In this document: in pieces, positions 52,352-61,051 of the stretch | Numbering within the stretch: position 1 is the stretch's first letter | Layout: the number at the start of each line of letters is the position of its first letter | Assembly: GCA_963840095.1 (NCBI GenBank) | Contig: CAWIXN010000013.1 | Span: 372,001 to 436,000, forward strand | DNA: 64,000 nt | Origin: DATBGO01 sp963840095 | GTDB lineage: Bacteria; Actinomycetota; Actinomycetes; Streptosporangiales; Streptosporangiaceae | Direction of reading: 5' to 3' | The notes under the pieces: generated by a model | Seen by the model: the letters and a program-made list of their open reading frames with translations, nothing else | Told to the model about the DNA's origin: nothing | Databases searched by the model: none | Translations under genes and position numbers: made by a program

Positions 52352-52711
52352 GTGACGCTGCAGACGGGCAGGCCGAGGAAGCCGAAGACCGGCGCGGCGG
52401 GCTGCGCCGACAGGTTCGGTGCGCTGGCCGATCCGACCAGGCGGCACCTGCTGGAGCAGCTGGCGGGCCGTGACCTGGCGGTCTCCGAGCTGACCTCCGG
52501 GCTTGACATCAGCCAGGCCGCGGTCTCGCAGCACCTGCGGGTACTGCGCGAGGCCGGCCTGGTCACGGCGCGTAAAGACGGCCGGTACCGCTACTACCAG
52601 CTTCGCCCGGCTGCTCTGACCGAGCTACGCGACTGGCTCGATGAGCTGGAGCGGTTCTGGCAGGAGCGGCTCGGCGCGCTCGGCGATTACCTGAGGGCAG
52701 GCCCCACGTGA
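52352..52711 (+). CDS. ArsR-family transcriptional regulator
   Basis: A 119-residue ArsR-type repressor: ALADPTRRHLLEQLAGRDLA, HTH DISQAAVSQHLRVLREAGLV, wing ARKDGRYRYYQLRPAAL. It lacks the metal-binding ELCVCDL Cys, so it is the class often paired with SRPBCC and VOC genes, as here. Its TGA overlaps the GTG of the next gene. GTG start and leaderless promoter. Confidence 0.93.
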   Translation: MTLQTGRPRKPKTGAAGCADRFGALADPTRRHLLEQLAGRDLAVSELTSGLDISQAAVSQHLRVLREAGLVTARKDGRYRYYQLRPAALTELRDWLDELERFWQERLGALGDYLRAGPT

Positions 52712-53211
52712 AAGCCGACATTGATATGACGGTGCGCTATCTGCATCCCATCGGCCAGGTGTGGGCGGCGCTGACCTCGAGCGAGGCCCTGGCGGCGTGG
52801 CTGATGCCCAATGACTTCGCACCCGTCGTCGGGCACAAGTTCACCTTCCGGACCAGGCCAGCGCCTGGTTTCGACGGCATCGTCCGCCGTGAGGTGCTCG
52901 AACTCGACCCGCCGCACCGGATGGCCTGGTCGTGGGCGGGCGGCAACATCGCCACCACCGTCACCTTCACGCTCGCGGCGGACGGCGCCGGCGCGACCAG
53001 GCTCCGGCTGCGCCAGGTCGGCTTCCACGGCCTGGCCGCGCAGCTCACCAGGCGCATTCTAGCCGGAGGCTATCCACGGCTGCTCGGCCGCAGGCTGCCC
53101 GGCTACCTGGACGGCGCGGCGGGCGTACCCACCGCAGCGGTGCCGGTGGACTGCGCCGAGGGCTGGCGCGCTTATCTGGGCATCTTCCGCCGGTGGCGGC
53201 AGCGTGCTTGA
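52708..53211 (+). CDS. SRPBCC-domain protein (AHSA1/START-like)
   Basis: A 167-residue helix-grip protein: RYLHPIGQVWAALTSSEALA, WLMPNDFAP, MAWSWAGGNIATTVTFTLAA, and closing GWRAYLGIF. It binds hydrophobic ligands or acts as a co-chaperone-like domain; the role is unknown. It starts with GTG in the last codon overlap of the ArsR gene (GTGA) and is followed by a VOC gene. Confidence 0.88.
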   Translation: MKADIDMTVRYLHPIGQVWAALTSSEALAAWLMPNDFAPVVGHKFTFRTRPAPGFDGIVRREVLELDPPHRMAWSWAGGNIATTVTFTLAADGAGATRLRLRQVGFHGLAAQLTRRILAGGYPRLLGRRLPGYLDGAAGVPTAAVPVDCAEGWRAYLGIFRRWRQRA

Positions 53212-53245
53212 CGATTTACCACCAATACGAAACGAGGGGTTCATC

Positions 53246-53632
53246 ATGGCGCTCACTAACCTGCAACTCGTCTCCGTCCCGGTCAGCGACCAGGACCGGG
53301 CCAAGCAGTTCTACGTAGGCAAGCTCGGATTCGCCGAGGAGATCGACTCGGAGTTCGGCGAGTCGATGCGCTGGGTCATGCTGCGGCCGCCTGGCGCCGG
53401 CACCGCGGTGACGCTCGTCAACTGGTTCGAGACCATGCCAGCCGGCTCGATGCGGGGCGCCGTCCTGGGCTGCGACGACATCGAGAAGACCGTGGCGGAA
53501 CTCTCCGCGCTCGGCGTCGAGTTCAGCGAGGCCGAGATCCAGGAGGCGCCCTGGGGCCGGTGGCAGACCTTCGAGGACCCGGACGGCAACGGATGGGTCC
53601 TGCAGCAGGACAACCCGGGCTTCCGCCGCTAG
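53246..53632 (+). CDS. VOC-family protein (glyoxalase/dioxygenase fold)
   Basis: A 128-residue VOC protein with two beta-alpha-beta-beta-beta modules: LVSVPVSDQDRAKQFYVGKL and GFAEE first, GAVLGCDDIEKTVAELSALG, then FEDPDGNGWVLQQ with the metal-position Glu-like residues. ATG at 53246 follows GAGGGG. Third gene of the ArsR operon; the substrate is unknown. Confidence 0.88.
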   Translation: MALTNLQLVSVPVSDQDRAKQFYVGKLGFAEEIDSEFGESMRWVMLRPPGAGTAVTLVNWFETMPAGSMRGAVLGCDDIEKTVAELSALGVEFSEAEIQEAPWGRWQTFEDPDGNGWVLQQDNPGFRR

Positions 53633-53659
53633 CGGCACCCCCGGCCGCTGCCGCCCTGG

Positions 53660-55249
53660 CTAGTGAAAGAAGTGCCGGACGCCGGTGAAGTACAGGGTAA
53701 GCCCGGCCGCCTCGGCGGCCGCGATGACCTCGTCGTCATGGATCGACCCGCCGGGCTCGGCGACGGCCAGGACCCCCGCGTCGGCCAGCACCTGCAAGCC
53801 GTCGGCGAACGGGAAAAACGCGTCGCTGGCGCCGACCGCCCCGCGCGCCCGGTCGCCCGCCCTGGTCACCGCGAGCCGGGCCGAGTCCACCCGGTTGACC
53901 TGGCCCATGCCGATCCCGACCGTTGCCCCGGCGGACGCGAGCAGGATGGCGTTGGACTTGACCGCCCGGCAGGCCCGCCAGGCGAAGGCCAGGTCACCGG
54001 CAGCGCCGTCGTCGGCTGGCCGGCCCGCGGCCAGCCGCCAGTTCCCCGGCTGGTCGCCGGGCTGGTCGACCCGGTCGGCGGTCTGCACCAGCAGCCCGCC
54101 GCTTATCTGGCGCCATTCGGTGGCCGGGCTGGCCCCCGCACCGGAGCCCGCACCAGCACCGCCCGGCGCCGGGCAGCGCAGCACCCGCAGGTTCTTCCTC
54201 CCGGCCAGGATGTCGAGCGCGGCAGGCTCGAATCCTGGCGCGATCAGGACCTCGGTGAAAACCTCGGCGATCTGGCCGGCCAGCGCCGCGGTCACCGGTC
54301 CGTTGGCCGCGATAACGCCGCCGTACGCCGAGACCGGATCGCAGGCGTGGGCCTTGCGGTGCGCTTCGGCCAGGTCTGCGCCGACGGCCAGGCCGCACGG
54401 GTTGGAGTGCTTCATGATCGCTACGCACGGCTCGGCGAAATCGAAGGCGGCCCGCCTGGCCGCCTCCGCATCGACGTAGTTGTTGTACGACATCGCCTTG
54501 CCGTGCAGCTGCTCGGCAGCCGCGATGCCGCCGGCACCGCCGTGCACGTACAGGGCGGCCCGCTGGTGCGGGTTCTCCCCGTACCTGAGCACGTCCGCGC
54601 GGGACCAGACCGCGCTGATCACGTCCGGCCACCCGGTGTCGGCGGCCGTCTCGTCCGGCGCGTAGGCGGACGCGAACCAGGACGCGATCGCGGAATCGTA
54701 GGCGGCGGTCCGCGCGTAAGCCCGGGCCGCCAGCCTGCGGCGCTGCTCCGGCGTGAACCCGCCTGCGTCCAGCGCAGCGGCCACCTCCCGGTACATCGAC
54801 GGGTCGGTGATGACCGCCACCCGGGCGTGGTTCTTCGCCGCCGCCCTGATCATGGCCGGGCCGCCGATGTCGATCTGCTCGACGCACTCGGCCGGGCCGC
54901 TCCCGCCGGCCACCGCCTGCTCGAACGGGTACAGGTTGGAGACCAGCAGCTCGAACGGCGCGATCCCGAGCTCGGCCAGCTGCTCGCGATGCCGGGCCTG
55001 GCCGAGGTCGGCCAGCAGGCCCGCGTGCACGCCCGGATGCAGCGTCTTGACCCGGCCGTCCAGGCACTCGGGGAAGCCGGTGATGGCTTCGACGCTGGTG
55101 ACGGGCACTCCGGCGGCGCTGATCGCCGCGGCGGTGCTGCCGGTGGAGACGATCTCAACGCCGGCCGCGTGCAGCGCATTAGCCAGCTCCTCCAGGCCCG
55201 TCTTGTCGTAGACGCTGACCAGCGCCCGCCTGATCGCCACCGTGGTCAC
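53660..55249 (-). CDS. purH: bifunctional AICAR formyltransferase/IMP cyclohydrolase
   Basis: 529 residues. The N-terminal MGS-like IMP cyclohydrolase fold (VSVYDKTGLEELANAL, EIVSTGSTAAAI) is followed by the AICAR formyltransferase domain with the conserved KHSNPCGLAVG and a late PFADGLQVLADAG. A Gly/Ala-rich insert (GGAGAGSGAGASPAT) lies within the second domain. The last two steps to IMP. Its ATG/GTG overlaps the end of purN by 4 nt. Confidence 0.97.
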   Translation of the reverse strand: MTTVAIRRALVSVYDKTGLEELANALHAAGVEIVSTGSTAAAISAAGVPVTSVEAITGFPECLDGRVKTLHPGVHAGLLADLGQARHREQLAELGIAPFELLVSNLYPFEQAVAGGSGPAECVEQIDIGGPAMIRAAAKNHARVAVITDPSMYREVAAALDAGGFTPEQRRRLAARAYARTAAYDSAIASWFASAYAPDETAADTGWPDVISAVWSRADVLRYGENPHQRAALYVHGGAGGIAAAEQLHGKAMSYNNYVDAEAARRAAFDFAEPCVAIMKHSNPCGLAVGADLAEAHRKAHACDPVSAYGGVIAANGPVTAALAGQIAEVFTEVLIAPGFEPAALDILAGRKNLRVLRCPAPGGAGAGSGAGASPATEWRQISGGLLVQTADRVDQPGDQPGNWRLAAGRPADDGAAGDLAFAWRACRAVKSNAILLASAGATVGIGMGQVNRVDSARLAVTRAGDRARGAVGASDAFFPFADGLQVLADAGVLAVAEPGGSIHDDEVIAAAEAAGLTLYFTGVRHFFH

Positions 55250-55872
55250 TGGCCGATCCTCACCTTCCGGTCCCGTACGGACCAGCCCTCCCGCACCATC
55301 CGGCCCACGGTCTGGGTGAGCAGGGCGCGCTCGGCCACCTTGATCCGCTCGTGCAGGGATGTCTCGTCGTCATCATCGGCCACTGGCACCGCCGCCTGCG
55401 CGATGATCGGGCCGGTATCGGTGCCCGAATCCACCAGGAAGACCGTGCAGCCGGTCAGCTTCACCCCGTACTGCAGCGCGTCCCGCACCCCATGCAAGCC
55501 GGGAAACGACGGTAGCAGGGCCGGGTGGGTGTTGATGACCCGGCCGCCGAAGGCGGCCAGGAAAGGCGCGCCGACCAGCTTGAGGAAGCCGGCCAGGATC
55601 ACCAGATCAGGCTGGAACGCGGCGCACAGCGCGGTGAGGGCCAGATCCCAGTCCTCGCGGGCCGGGTGGTCGCTTACCCGACACGTGAACGTCGGAATGT
55701 CGGCCGCCTGCGCCCTGGCCAGGGCCGCGACGCCGGACCGGTCCGACCCGACCGCCACCACCTGCGCGCCGAGGGAGCCGTCGGCGGTGGCGTCCAGCAG
55801 CGCCTGCAGGTTAGTCCCGGCCCCTGACACCAGCACGAGCAGCCGCGACTGAGGCGTGATCGGCAACGTCAT
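55246..55872 (-). CDS. purN: phosphoribosylglycinamide formyltransferase
   Basis: 208 residues. LLVLVSGAGTNLQALLDA N-terminus, the catalytic Asn-His-Asp set in RVINTHPALLPSFPGLHGV and VDSGTDTGPIIAQ. It uses 10-formyl-THF to formylate GAR; folate one-carbon units may come from FolD encoded nearby. First gene of purN-purH on the minus strand. Confidence 0.96.
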   Translation of the reverse strand: MTLPITPQSRLLVLVSGAGTNLQALLDATADGSLGAQVVAVGSDRSGVAALARAQAADIPTFTCRVSDHPAREDWDLALTALCAAFQPDLVILAGFLKLVGAPFLAAFGGRVINTHPALLPSFPGLHGVRDALQYGVKLTGCTVFLVDSGTDTGPIIAQAAVPVADDDDETSLHERIKVAERALLTQTVGRMVREGWSVRDRKVRIGQ

Positions 55873-56067
55873 CCCCGGTTATCCCCCAGCCATCCCGCGG
55901 TCGTCCGCGCACGATTGGTGTCAGGCCCGGTGCGGGGCTCCCGCCCGGCACCCGTCCAAAGCTAGCGCGGGGCCCGCGTCCGCGCGCCCGTTAGACGTGC
56001 AGGACGTCGTCCGCCACGGGTGCGCGAGGGGGCGTCCCGGCGGATGTGCGCGCCAGCTCAGCGGACT

Positions 56068-56106
56068 GGCGTCTCAGGCTGGCTTCTCAGGCTGGCGTCT
56101 CAGGCT
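56068..56106. repeat. 13-bp tandem repeat at the amt 3' end
   Basis: Three copies of GGCGTCTCAGGCT (one carries TT for GT), at 56068, 56081 and 56094. The last copy encodes the end of amt and the middle one contains its TGA (56087-56089). Confidence 0.8.
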
Positions 56107-57358
56107 GGCCGTCGGCAGCGCCAGCCGGCGTGGTGGCCGGATCGGCCACCCGCTCCAGCCGCGCATAGCCGATCTCGGCGAGCTCGCCCAGGTCGAGCCC
56201 GGCTTCTTCCTCCTCCTCGCTGACCTGCAGCCCGACTGTGCGGTCCGTCACCCACAGGATGGCCCAGGTCATCACGAACGGATAAGCGAGGCCGATCCCG
56301 GCCAGCGCCGCCTGGCGGCCGAGCTGCGTCCAGCCGCCGGCCTGCCCGGCCGCGTTCACGGCCAGGCTGGCGAAGACCCCGGTCAGCAGGACCCCGATGA
56401 AGCCGCCCACCATGTGGACGCCCACGACGTCGAGCGAGTCGTCGTAGTGGAAGATCTCCTTCAGGTGAACGGCGCCGTAGCAGAGCAGCCCGGCCGCGAC
56501 GCCGATCACGATCGCCGCCCACGGCTGGACGTATCCGGACGCCGGGGTGATGGCAGCCAGGCCGGCGACGGCGCCCGCGGCCAGGCCGGTACCCGATGGC
56601 CTGCCGCGCCGCGCCCACTCGATGGCCATCCAGGCCAGCATCGCGGCGGACGCGCCCAGCTGGGTGTTCACCAGGGCGTAGCCGGCCACCGAGTTCGCGG
56701 CATTCGCGCTGCCCGCGTTGAAGCCGAACCAGCCGAACCACAGGATGCCGGCGCCCAGCAGCACCAGCGGTATGTTGTGCGGCCGCTCGAGCCGCCGCCG
56801 CCGCCGCAGGTAGAGGGCCGTGGCCAGGGCGGCGGCCCCGGCCAGCTCGTGTACGACCGAGCCGCCGGCGAAGTCGATCGCGTGCAGGCCGCCGGTGCCG
56901 AGAAATCCGCCGCCCCACTCGGCGTGCGCGAACGGGCAGTAGACGACCAGCGACCACAGGCCGATGAAGACCAGGTAGCCCCGGAAGCGCATCCGCTCGC
57001 AAAACGCGCCGGCGATCAGGGCCGGGGTGATGACGGCGAATTTCATCTGGAACGCCATGTACACCAGCGCCGGGATCGTCGGCGCGTAGCTGTTCGGGGT
57101 GCCGTTGACGCCGCGCAGCCCCACCCACTCCAAGCCGCCGATCACGCCTCCGTGATCTTGGCCGAACGTCAGCGTGTAGCCGATGATCACCCAGATCAAG
57201 CTGATCAGGCCGATCGCGACGAAGGACTGGACCATCGTGGCGATCACGTTCTTAGCACCCACCAGCCCGCCGTAGAACAGCGCCAGCCCGGGCAGCATGA
57301 AGAACACCAGAGCTGTCGAGGTCAGCATCCAGGCGGTGTCACCGGCGTTGATATGCAT
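56087..57358 (-). CDS. amt: ammonium transporter
   Basis: A 423-residue Amt/Rh channel with 11 helices. Twin His in the pore: SVVHELAGAAAL and VGVHMVGGFIG. Phe gate region FQMKFAVITPALI and the family loop DFAGGSVVHE. A C-terminal cytosolic tail (SEEEEEAGLDLGELAEIGYA) carries the negatively charged regulatory segment that responds to GlnB/GlnK; no glnB is adjacent. The ATG at 57358 follows GGGGG by 5 nt. Confidence 0.96.
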   Translation of the reverse strand: MHINAGDTAWMLTSTALVFFMLPGLALFYGGLVGAKNVIATMVQSFVAIGLISLIWVIIGYTLTFGQDHGGVIGGLEWVGLRGVNGTPNSYAPTIPALVYMAFQMKFAVITPALIAGAFCERMRFRGYLVFIGLWSLVVYCPFAHAEWGGGFLGTGGLHAIDFAGGSVVHELAGAAALATALYLRRRRRLERPHNIPLVLLGAGILWFGWFGFNAGSANAANSVAGYALVNTQLGASAAMLAWMAIEWARRGRPSGTGLAAGAVAGLAAITPASGYVQPWAAIVIGVAAGLLCYGAVHLKEIFHYDDSLDVVGVHMVGGFIGVLLTGVFASLAVNAAGQAGGWTQLGRQAALAGIGLAYPFVMTWAILWVTDRTVGLQVSEEEEEAGLDLGELAEIGYARLERVADPATTPAGAADGQPETPA

Positions 57359-57607
57359 GCAAGCCCCCAAGCGGCAGTAGCCCAGCCCGGACTGGGCATG
57401 AAGCAGGTCCTGTGGATGGCAGACCGCAGCCCATCGAGCGGTCGAGGTCGCGGGACCGGGGACCGGGGACCCTGCAAGTCATTGCGCGCGAAGCTTGATC
57501 GCCCAAGATCACCGTAGCCCTTTTAGGGCCAGCTGGTCGAGATGTCACCGCCACGCATATCGAGTGCTTTTCTCATAAATTGGCCAACCCCGTCAGCCTC
57601 TGCCGCC

Positions 57608-57964
57608 TCAGCCCTCGCTGTCGTCCTGAAACGGGCGCACCTCGACCGGCTCGGCGCACGCCTGCGTGGCCTTGGCGGCCCACTCGTGCGCAGCGTCGAG
57701 GTCCGGGACGTTGATGACCCAGAACCCGCCGATGTGCTCCTTGCCCTCAGCGAACGGGCCATCTGTGATCAGCACCGCACCATCCTGGACCCGCGCCACG
57801 GTGGAGCGGTCCGGCGGTTGCAGTCCGCCGGCGAACACCCAGGCTCCGGTGGCCTGGAGTTCGGTGTTGAGGGCAGCGACTGCCTCATAGGCCTTCGAGG
57901 TCGCCTCGGCCGACCGGGGGGCGCTGCCCTCGACGTAGTGCACGCTGAGCAGGTATTGCGCCAT
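57608..57964 (-). CDS. YciI-family protein
   Basis: A 118-residue dimeric alpha+beta protein: MAQYLLSVHYVEG, then GAWVFAGGLQPPDRS, DGPFAEGKEHIGGFWVINVP and EWAAKATQACAEPVEVRP. The DGPF motif is the one that gave the family the DGPF name. Members often sit near sigma-ECF genes; here it pairs with a RibD-type reductase downstream. The function is unknown. Confidence 0.9.
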   Translation of the reverse strand: MAQYLLSVHYVEGSAPRSAEATSKAYEAVAALNTELQATGAWVFAGGLQPPDRSTVARVQDGAVLITDGPFAEGKEHIGGFWVINVPDLDAAHEWAAKATQACAEPVEVRPFQDDSEG

Positions 57965-57996
57965 CGGGCATCTCCTTCGTCGTTGAACCGGCCAAG

Positions 57997-58578
57997 CTAC
58001 CGCGGGGCCTGGTAGGTGAGCAGCAGAATGCCTGCGCCGGACGTCGCGGAGCCGGTGAGGGTGAGATCGGCCGCCTCGTCCAGCCCCGCAGGGAACAAGC
58101 GCTGGCCGCTGCCGAGCACGGTCGGGTAGACCATCAGCCGGTAGGTGTCGACGAGACCGTGCTCCATGAGCAGGCCGACCAGCTGACCGCTGCCCGCGAC
58201 CAGGATGTCACCACCGGGCTGCGCCTTCAGCTTGGCGATCTCCGCCGCGGCGTCCCCTCGGATGACCGTCGTGTTGTTCCAGGTCGCCTGGGCGTCCGTC
58301 AGCGTCCCCGAGACGACGTACTTGGGGATGCTGTTCATCCGGTCGGCGAAGCCGTCCTCGTCGGTCATGGATGGCCAGGCCTGTGCGAAGCCCTGATAGG
58401 TCACCCGTCCCAGCAGCAACGCATCGCTGGCCAACAGCTCGTCGGCCTTGAACTTGTCGCCCTCGGGCCCGCGCTCGAACTTGAATGCCCAGCCGCCCCG
58501 CTCGGACCCCTCAGATCCGCCCGGATCTCCCATGATGCCGTCCAGCGAGACGAACTCTGTCACCACGATCTTGCTCAT
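57997..58578 (-). CDS. dihydrofolate reductase-family (RibD C-terminal) protein
   Basis: 193 residues. MSKIVVTEFVSLDGIM, LLLGRVTYQGFAQAW, KYVVSGTLTDAQATWNNTT, and GDILVAGSGQLVGLLMEHGL with PTVLGSGQRLF near the C-terminus mark a RibD-C/DHFR-fold reductase. It uses NADPH on an unknown substrate. It lies 32 bp before the YciI gene on the same strand. The ATG at 58578 follows GGAGG. Confidence 0.92.
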   Translation of the reverse strand: MSKIVVTEFVSLDGIMGDPGGSEGSERGGWAFKFERGPEGDKFKADELLASDALLLGRVTYQGFAQAWPSMTDEDGFADRMNSIPKYVVSGTLTDAQATWNNTTVIRGDAAAEIAKLKAQPGGDILVAGSGQLVGLLMEHGLVDTYRLMVYPTVLGSGQRLFPAGLDEAADLTLTGSATSGAGILLLTYQAPR

Positions 58579-58814
58579 GCCTGACCTCCGGTCACCTGAC
58601 GGCCGGCCCGAGCCGGCCTTTCATCCTTCACACGAACGAGCCAGGCTCCGATCGACGGGGACGGGGGACGTTTTCTCGCGGTCCGGCCGGCGATCAGGGC
58701 CTGGACCGTCCAGGGCAGGACGCCGACCCCGACGCTCGCCAGGACGATGCCCGGTCTGCCTAGGCGCTGAGGACCCCCGGGAGGTGGTGAAATAGGAAGG
58801 TCGTCATCGAGACT
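58579..58814 (+). other. intergenic, no gene
   Basis: A minus-strand frame (58575-58790) with a hydrophobic stretch stays open, but it has no start codon and stops at the following ATG; I do not count it as a gene. Confidence 0.4.
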
Positions 58815-59531
58815 GTGCGTCCATCACGAGAGGATCCGGCCCTGCCTGCCGACCAGAGCCCGCCCCCGCCGCCCAGCGCTCCTGAGCAGCCAGCTGAGCA
58901 GGCTCCCGGGCTACCGCGATTGCATTTCCCCGAGCAGCCCGCCGGGGAGGGTCCGGCCTCCGCGCCAGGAAGCCACCCCGGATCCCGGCCGGGCGGCTAC
59001 GCAGGGGAGACGCCAGGTGCGGCGGGCCCGCCGGCCCCGGCCGCGCCACCTGGTGAACGGCAACAGCAGCGGGGAGTACGGCCGACGCCGCCCGTGAGGG
59101 GGCCTGGCCGGCCAGCCAGGCCGCCCGATCCTGCCGTCCGGCAGCGCGCCCTGGCTGCCCTGCTCCTCGGCTCACTCAGCGTGCTGGCCCTGCTCGGCCT
59201 CGGCAGCAACTTCCATCGGGGCGTCTACCTGGTGATCTTTTCGCTGGCGGTCGGCGCGGGAGCGTGCTGGCTGGGGGTGACGGCGCTCCGGCAGGCCCGG
59301 CGCGCGGCGACCTGGCGCCCGCGCGGGGCGATCTTCGGGACGGTGTTCGGCGCCATCGGCTCGGTGCTGAGCGTCATACTGCTGGTCGTTCTTGCGGTGT
59401 TCTGGACCCAGCTGTCGCAATACTCGCGATGCCTGGCGGGCGCGAACACCCTGTCCGCCCAGCAAGCCTGCCAGAACCAGCTGAACAAGTCGGTCAACGG
59501 GGAGATCGCCAGGATCGGGGGCGGTAGCTAG
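58815..59531 (+). CDS. proline-rich membrane protein (DUF4190-like)
   Basis: 238 residues. A disordered Pro/Ala/Gly-rich N-terminal 110 residues (PADQSPPPPPSAPEQPAEQ) precede two or three membrane helices (LGSLSVLALLGLGSNFHRG, YLVIFSLAVGAGACWLGVT, VFGAIGSVLSVILLVVLAVF) and a short Cys-containing extracytoplasmic tail (SRCLAGANTLSAQQACQNQ). This is the DUF4190-like arrangement of actinobacterial proteins. GTG start; no clear ribosome-binding site. Divergent from the DHFR-type gene. Confidence 0.75.
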   Translation: MRPSREDPALPADQSPPPPPSAPEQPAEQAPGLPRLHFPEQPAGEGPASAPGSHPGSRPGGYAGETPGAAGPPAPAAPPGERQQQRGVRPTPPVRGPGRPARPPDPAVRQRALAALLLGSLSVLALLGLGSNFHRGVYLVIFSLAVGAGACWLGVTALRQARRAATWRPRGAIFGTVFGAIGSVLSVILLVVLAVFWTQLSQYSRCLAGANTLSAQQACQNQLNKSVNGEIARIGGGS

Positions 59532-59544
59532 TCACGGTAGCCAG

Positions 59545-60999
59545 TCACGGGAGCGACGCCGGGCCGCGTGATGCCGGCGGCGGGGCGACGGACGCCTGGT
59601 CGTCGGCCCAAGGGTTCAGGTAGATCGTGTGCCCGTCGTCCGGCTCAGCCACGTCATTAGCCGGGGTGTGGCCTGCGCCCGCACTGCGTACGCCCGTGCT
59701 GTGTGAGCTCGCGGCGACTCGCGCGCCGCTAGCGCCGGCCGGCGTGATGCCGGCGCCATCTGCCGCCTTGCCCGGGCCTGACCGCGCGGTGGCCCGGTAG
59801 CGCAGGTAGGTCGCCACTGCGGCGGCGACCGCGGCGGCGACGCCTATCTCCAGGCCAGCGACCACGCCCACCTGCCATGCTGACGGGCCCACCGCGGCCA
59901 GGCGCCCATCGCCCAGCGGGCCGCCCGCGAACCCGGCCGCCGCGGCCAGCACGCAGCCGGTCAGCAGCCCGCAGCCGAACCCCCACAGGGCTGCTTCCTC
60001 CAGCGTCCGCATCGGGGCCGAGCGGGCGACCAGCAGGCCGGCCAATGCTCCCGCGACGTAGGGCATGGCGAGCATCGCGGCCGACAGTGCGGGCGGCACG
60101 CCCGGATGAAGCCCGGCCGGCAGCGCGGCGAGCATCGGGAAGGCGGGCAGCGTTCCGAGCGCGGAGCCGGCCGGCGCGACCACGGTCCCGGTTCCGAACG
60201 CAAACCCGGGACCGAGAGCGAACGAGATCGCCCAGATAATCGCGTTGGGCACGTAACCGACCTGGGCGACCAGCAGCAAGGCGGTGCCCACCGCCCCAGG
60301 CGCCAACCCGCCGCTGATCGAGCCGAACCGGCCCAGGTGAGCCGCGAGCGAAACGGCGCCGAGCAGCGCGCCCGCCACGACCAGGACGGCCAGCGCCCCG
60401 GCCATTCCCATGATGACCGGGCGCAGCCTGGCCGGCAGCAGCCCGGCTAGCTGTGCCCACGGCGCCAGGGCGCGGGCACCACCCAGGCCAGCGGCGATCA
60501 GCGCGAGCAGGAAGCAGGCCACCCCGGCCTCCGGCACGGACGGCGCCGCGCGGGCCGACCGGCCGGCTAGGGCGAGCCCTAGGGCCAGGGTCGCGTAGGG
60601 CACCGCGACGGCCAGCGCGGCCGCGCCGACCTGGCGAAGCCTGACCGCCCCGCTGGCCCGCACCACCCACCGCCCGGCCCGCCAGAGCAGCGCTCCGGGC
60701 AACAGGACCAGGCCGAGCGGCAGCAGGCCGATCCGGCCAGTGCCTGACAGCACGAAACCGACGTGGTTGCCGATGAGCCAGGCAGTGGTGGCGGTGCGAA
60801 GTACGCCGGTCAGCCCGAGACCGGCGTGTGGTGCGGCCATCCAGCCCACCACCACAAACAGCACCAGGATGACCAGACCGGTCCCAACGACCGCACCGGC
60901 GGCGACGGTGCCGAGGACCGCGAGCGGCCGCCCCGCCCCCGGCGGTGCGGCGCGCGGCGCGCCATCGGGCCGACGGGTATGCAGGACGGAACTAGTCAC
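59545..60999 (-). CDS. DUF6350 family membrane protein
   Basis: About 484 residues with around ten hydrophobic segments and Ala/Gly-rich loops (VLGTVAAGAVVGTGLVILVL). It sits directly downstream of sucC-sucD on the same strand, which is the conserved actinobacterial position of DUF6350 (sometimes called cell division protein PerM). A charged tail ends the protein (VAEPDDGHTIYLNPWADDQA). The GTG at 60999 is likely; a TTG at 61017 is an alternative. The function is not shown by the sequence. Confidence 0.8.
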   Translation of the reverse strand: MTSSVLHTRRPDGAPRAAPPGAGRPLAVLGTVAAGAVVGTGLVILVLFVVVGWMAAPHAGLGLTGVLRTATTAWLIGNHVGFVLSGTGRIGLLPLGLVLLPGALLWRAGRWVVRASGAVRLRQVGAAALAVAVPYATLALGLALAGRSARAAPSVPEAGVACFLLALIAAGLGGARALAPWAQLAGLLPARLRPVIMGMAGALAVLVVAGALLGAVSLAAHLGRFGSISGGLAPGAVGTALLLVAQVGYVPNAIIWAISFALGPGFAFGTGTVVAPAGSALGTLPAFPMLAALPAGLHPGVPPALSAAMLAMPYVAGALAGLLVARSAPMRTLEEAALWGFGCGLLTGCVLAAAAGFAGGPLGDGRLAAVGPSAWQVGVVAGLEIGVAAAVAAAVATYLRYRATARSGPGKAADGAGITPAGASGARVAASSHSTGVRSAGAGHTPANDVAEPDDGHTIYLNPWADDQASVAPPPASRGPASLP

Positions 61000-61051
61000 A
61001 AAGCTCAAGCCTGGCAATTCCGCGGCCCTGAAACAGGGAGGCGCGCCGCAG

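Noticed and set aside
53663..55852. 729-codon plus-strand frame opposite purH and purN
   Set aside because: Antisense shadow; purH and purN on the other strand have all catalytic motifs.
57371..57540. GlnR-type operator upstream of amt
   Set aside because: I could not find two properly spaced GlnR half-sites; a motif scan would be needed.
58575..58790. Minus-strand hydrophobic frame ending at the DHFR-type ATG
   Set aside because: It has no start codon after its upstream stop and no family match.
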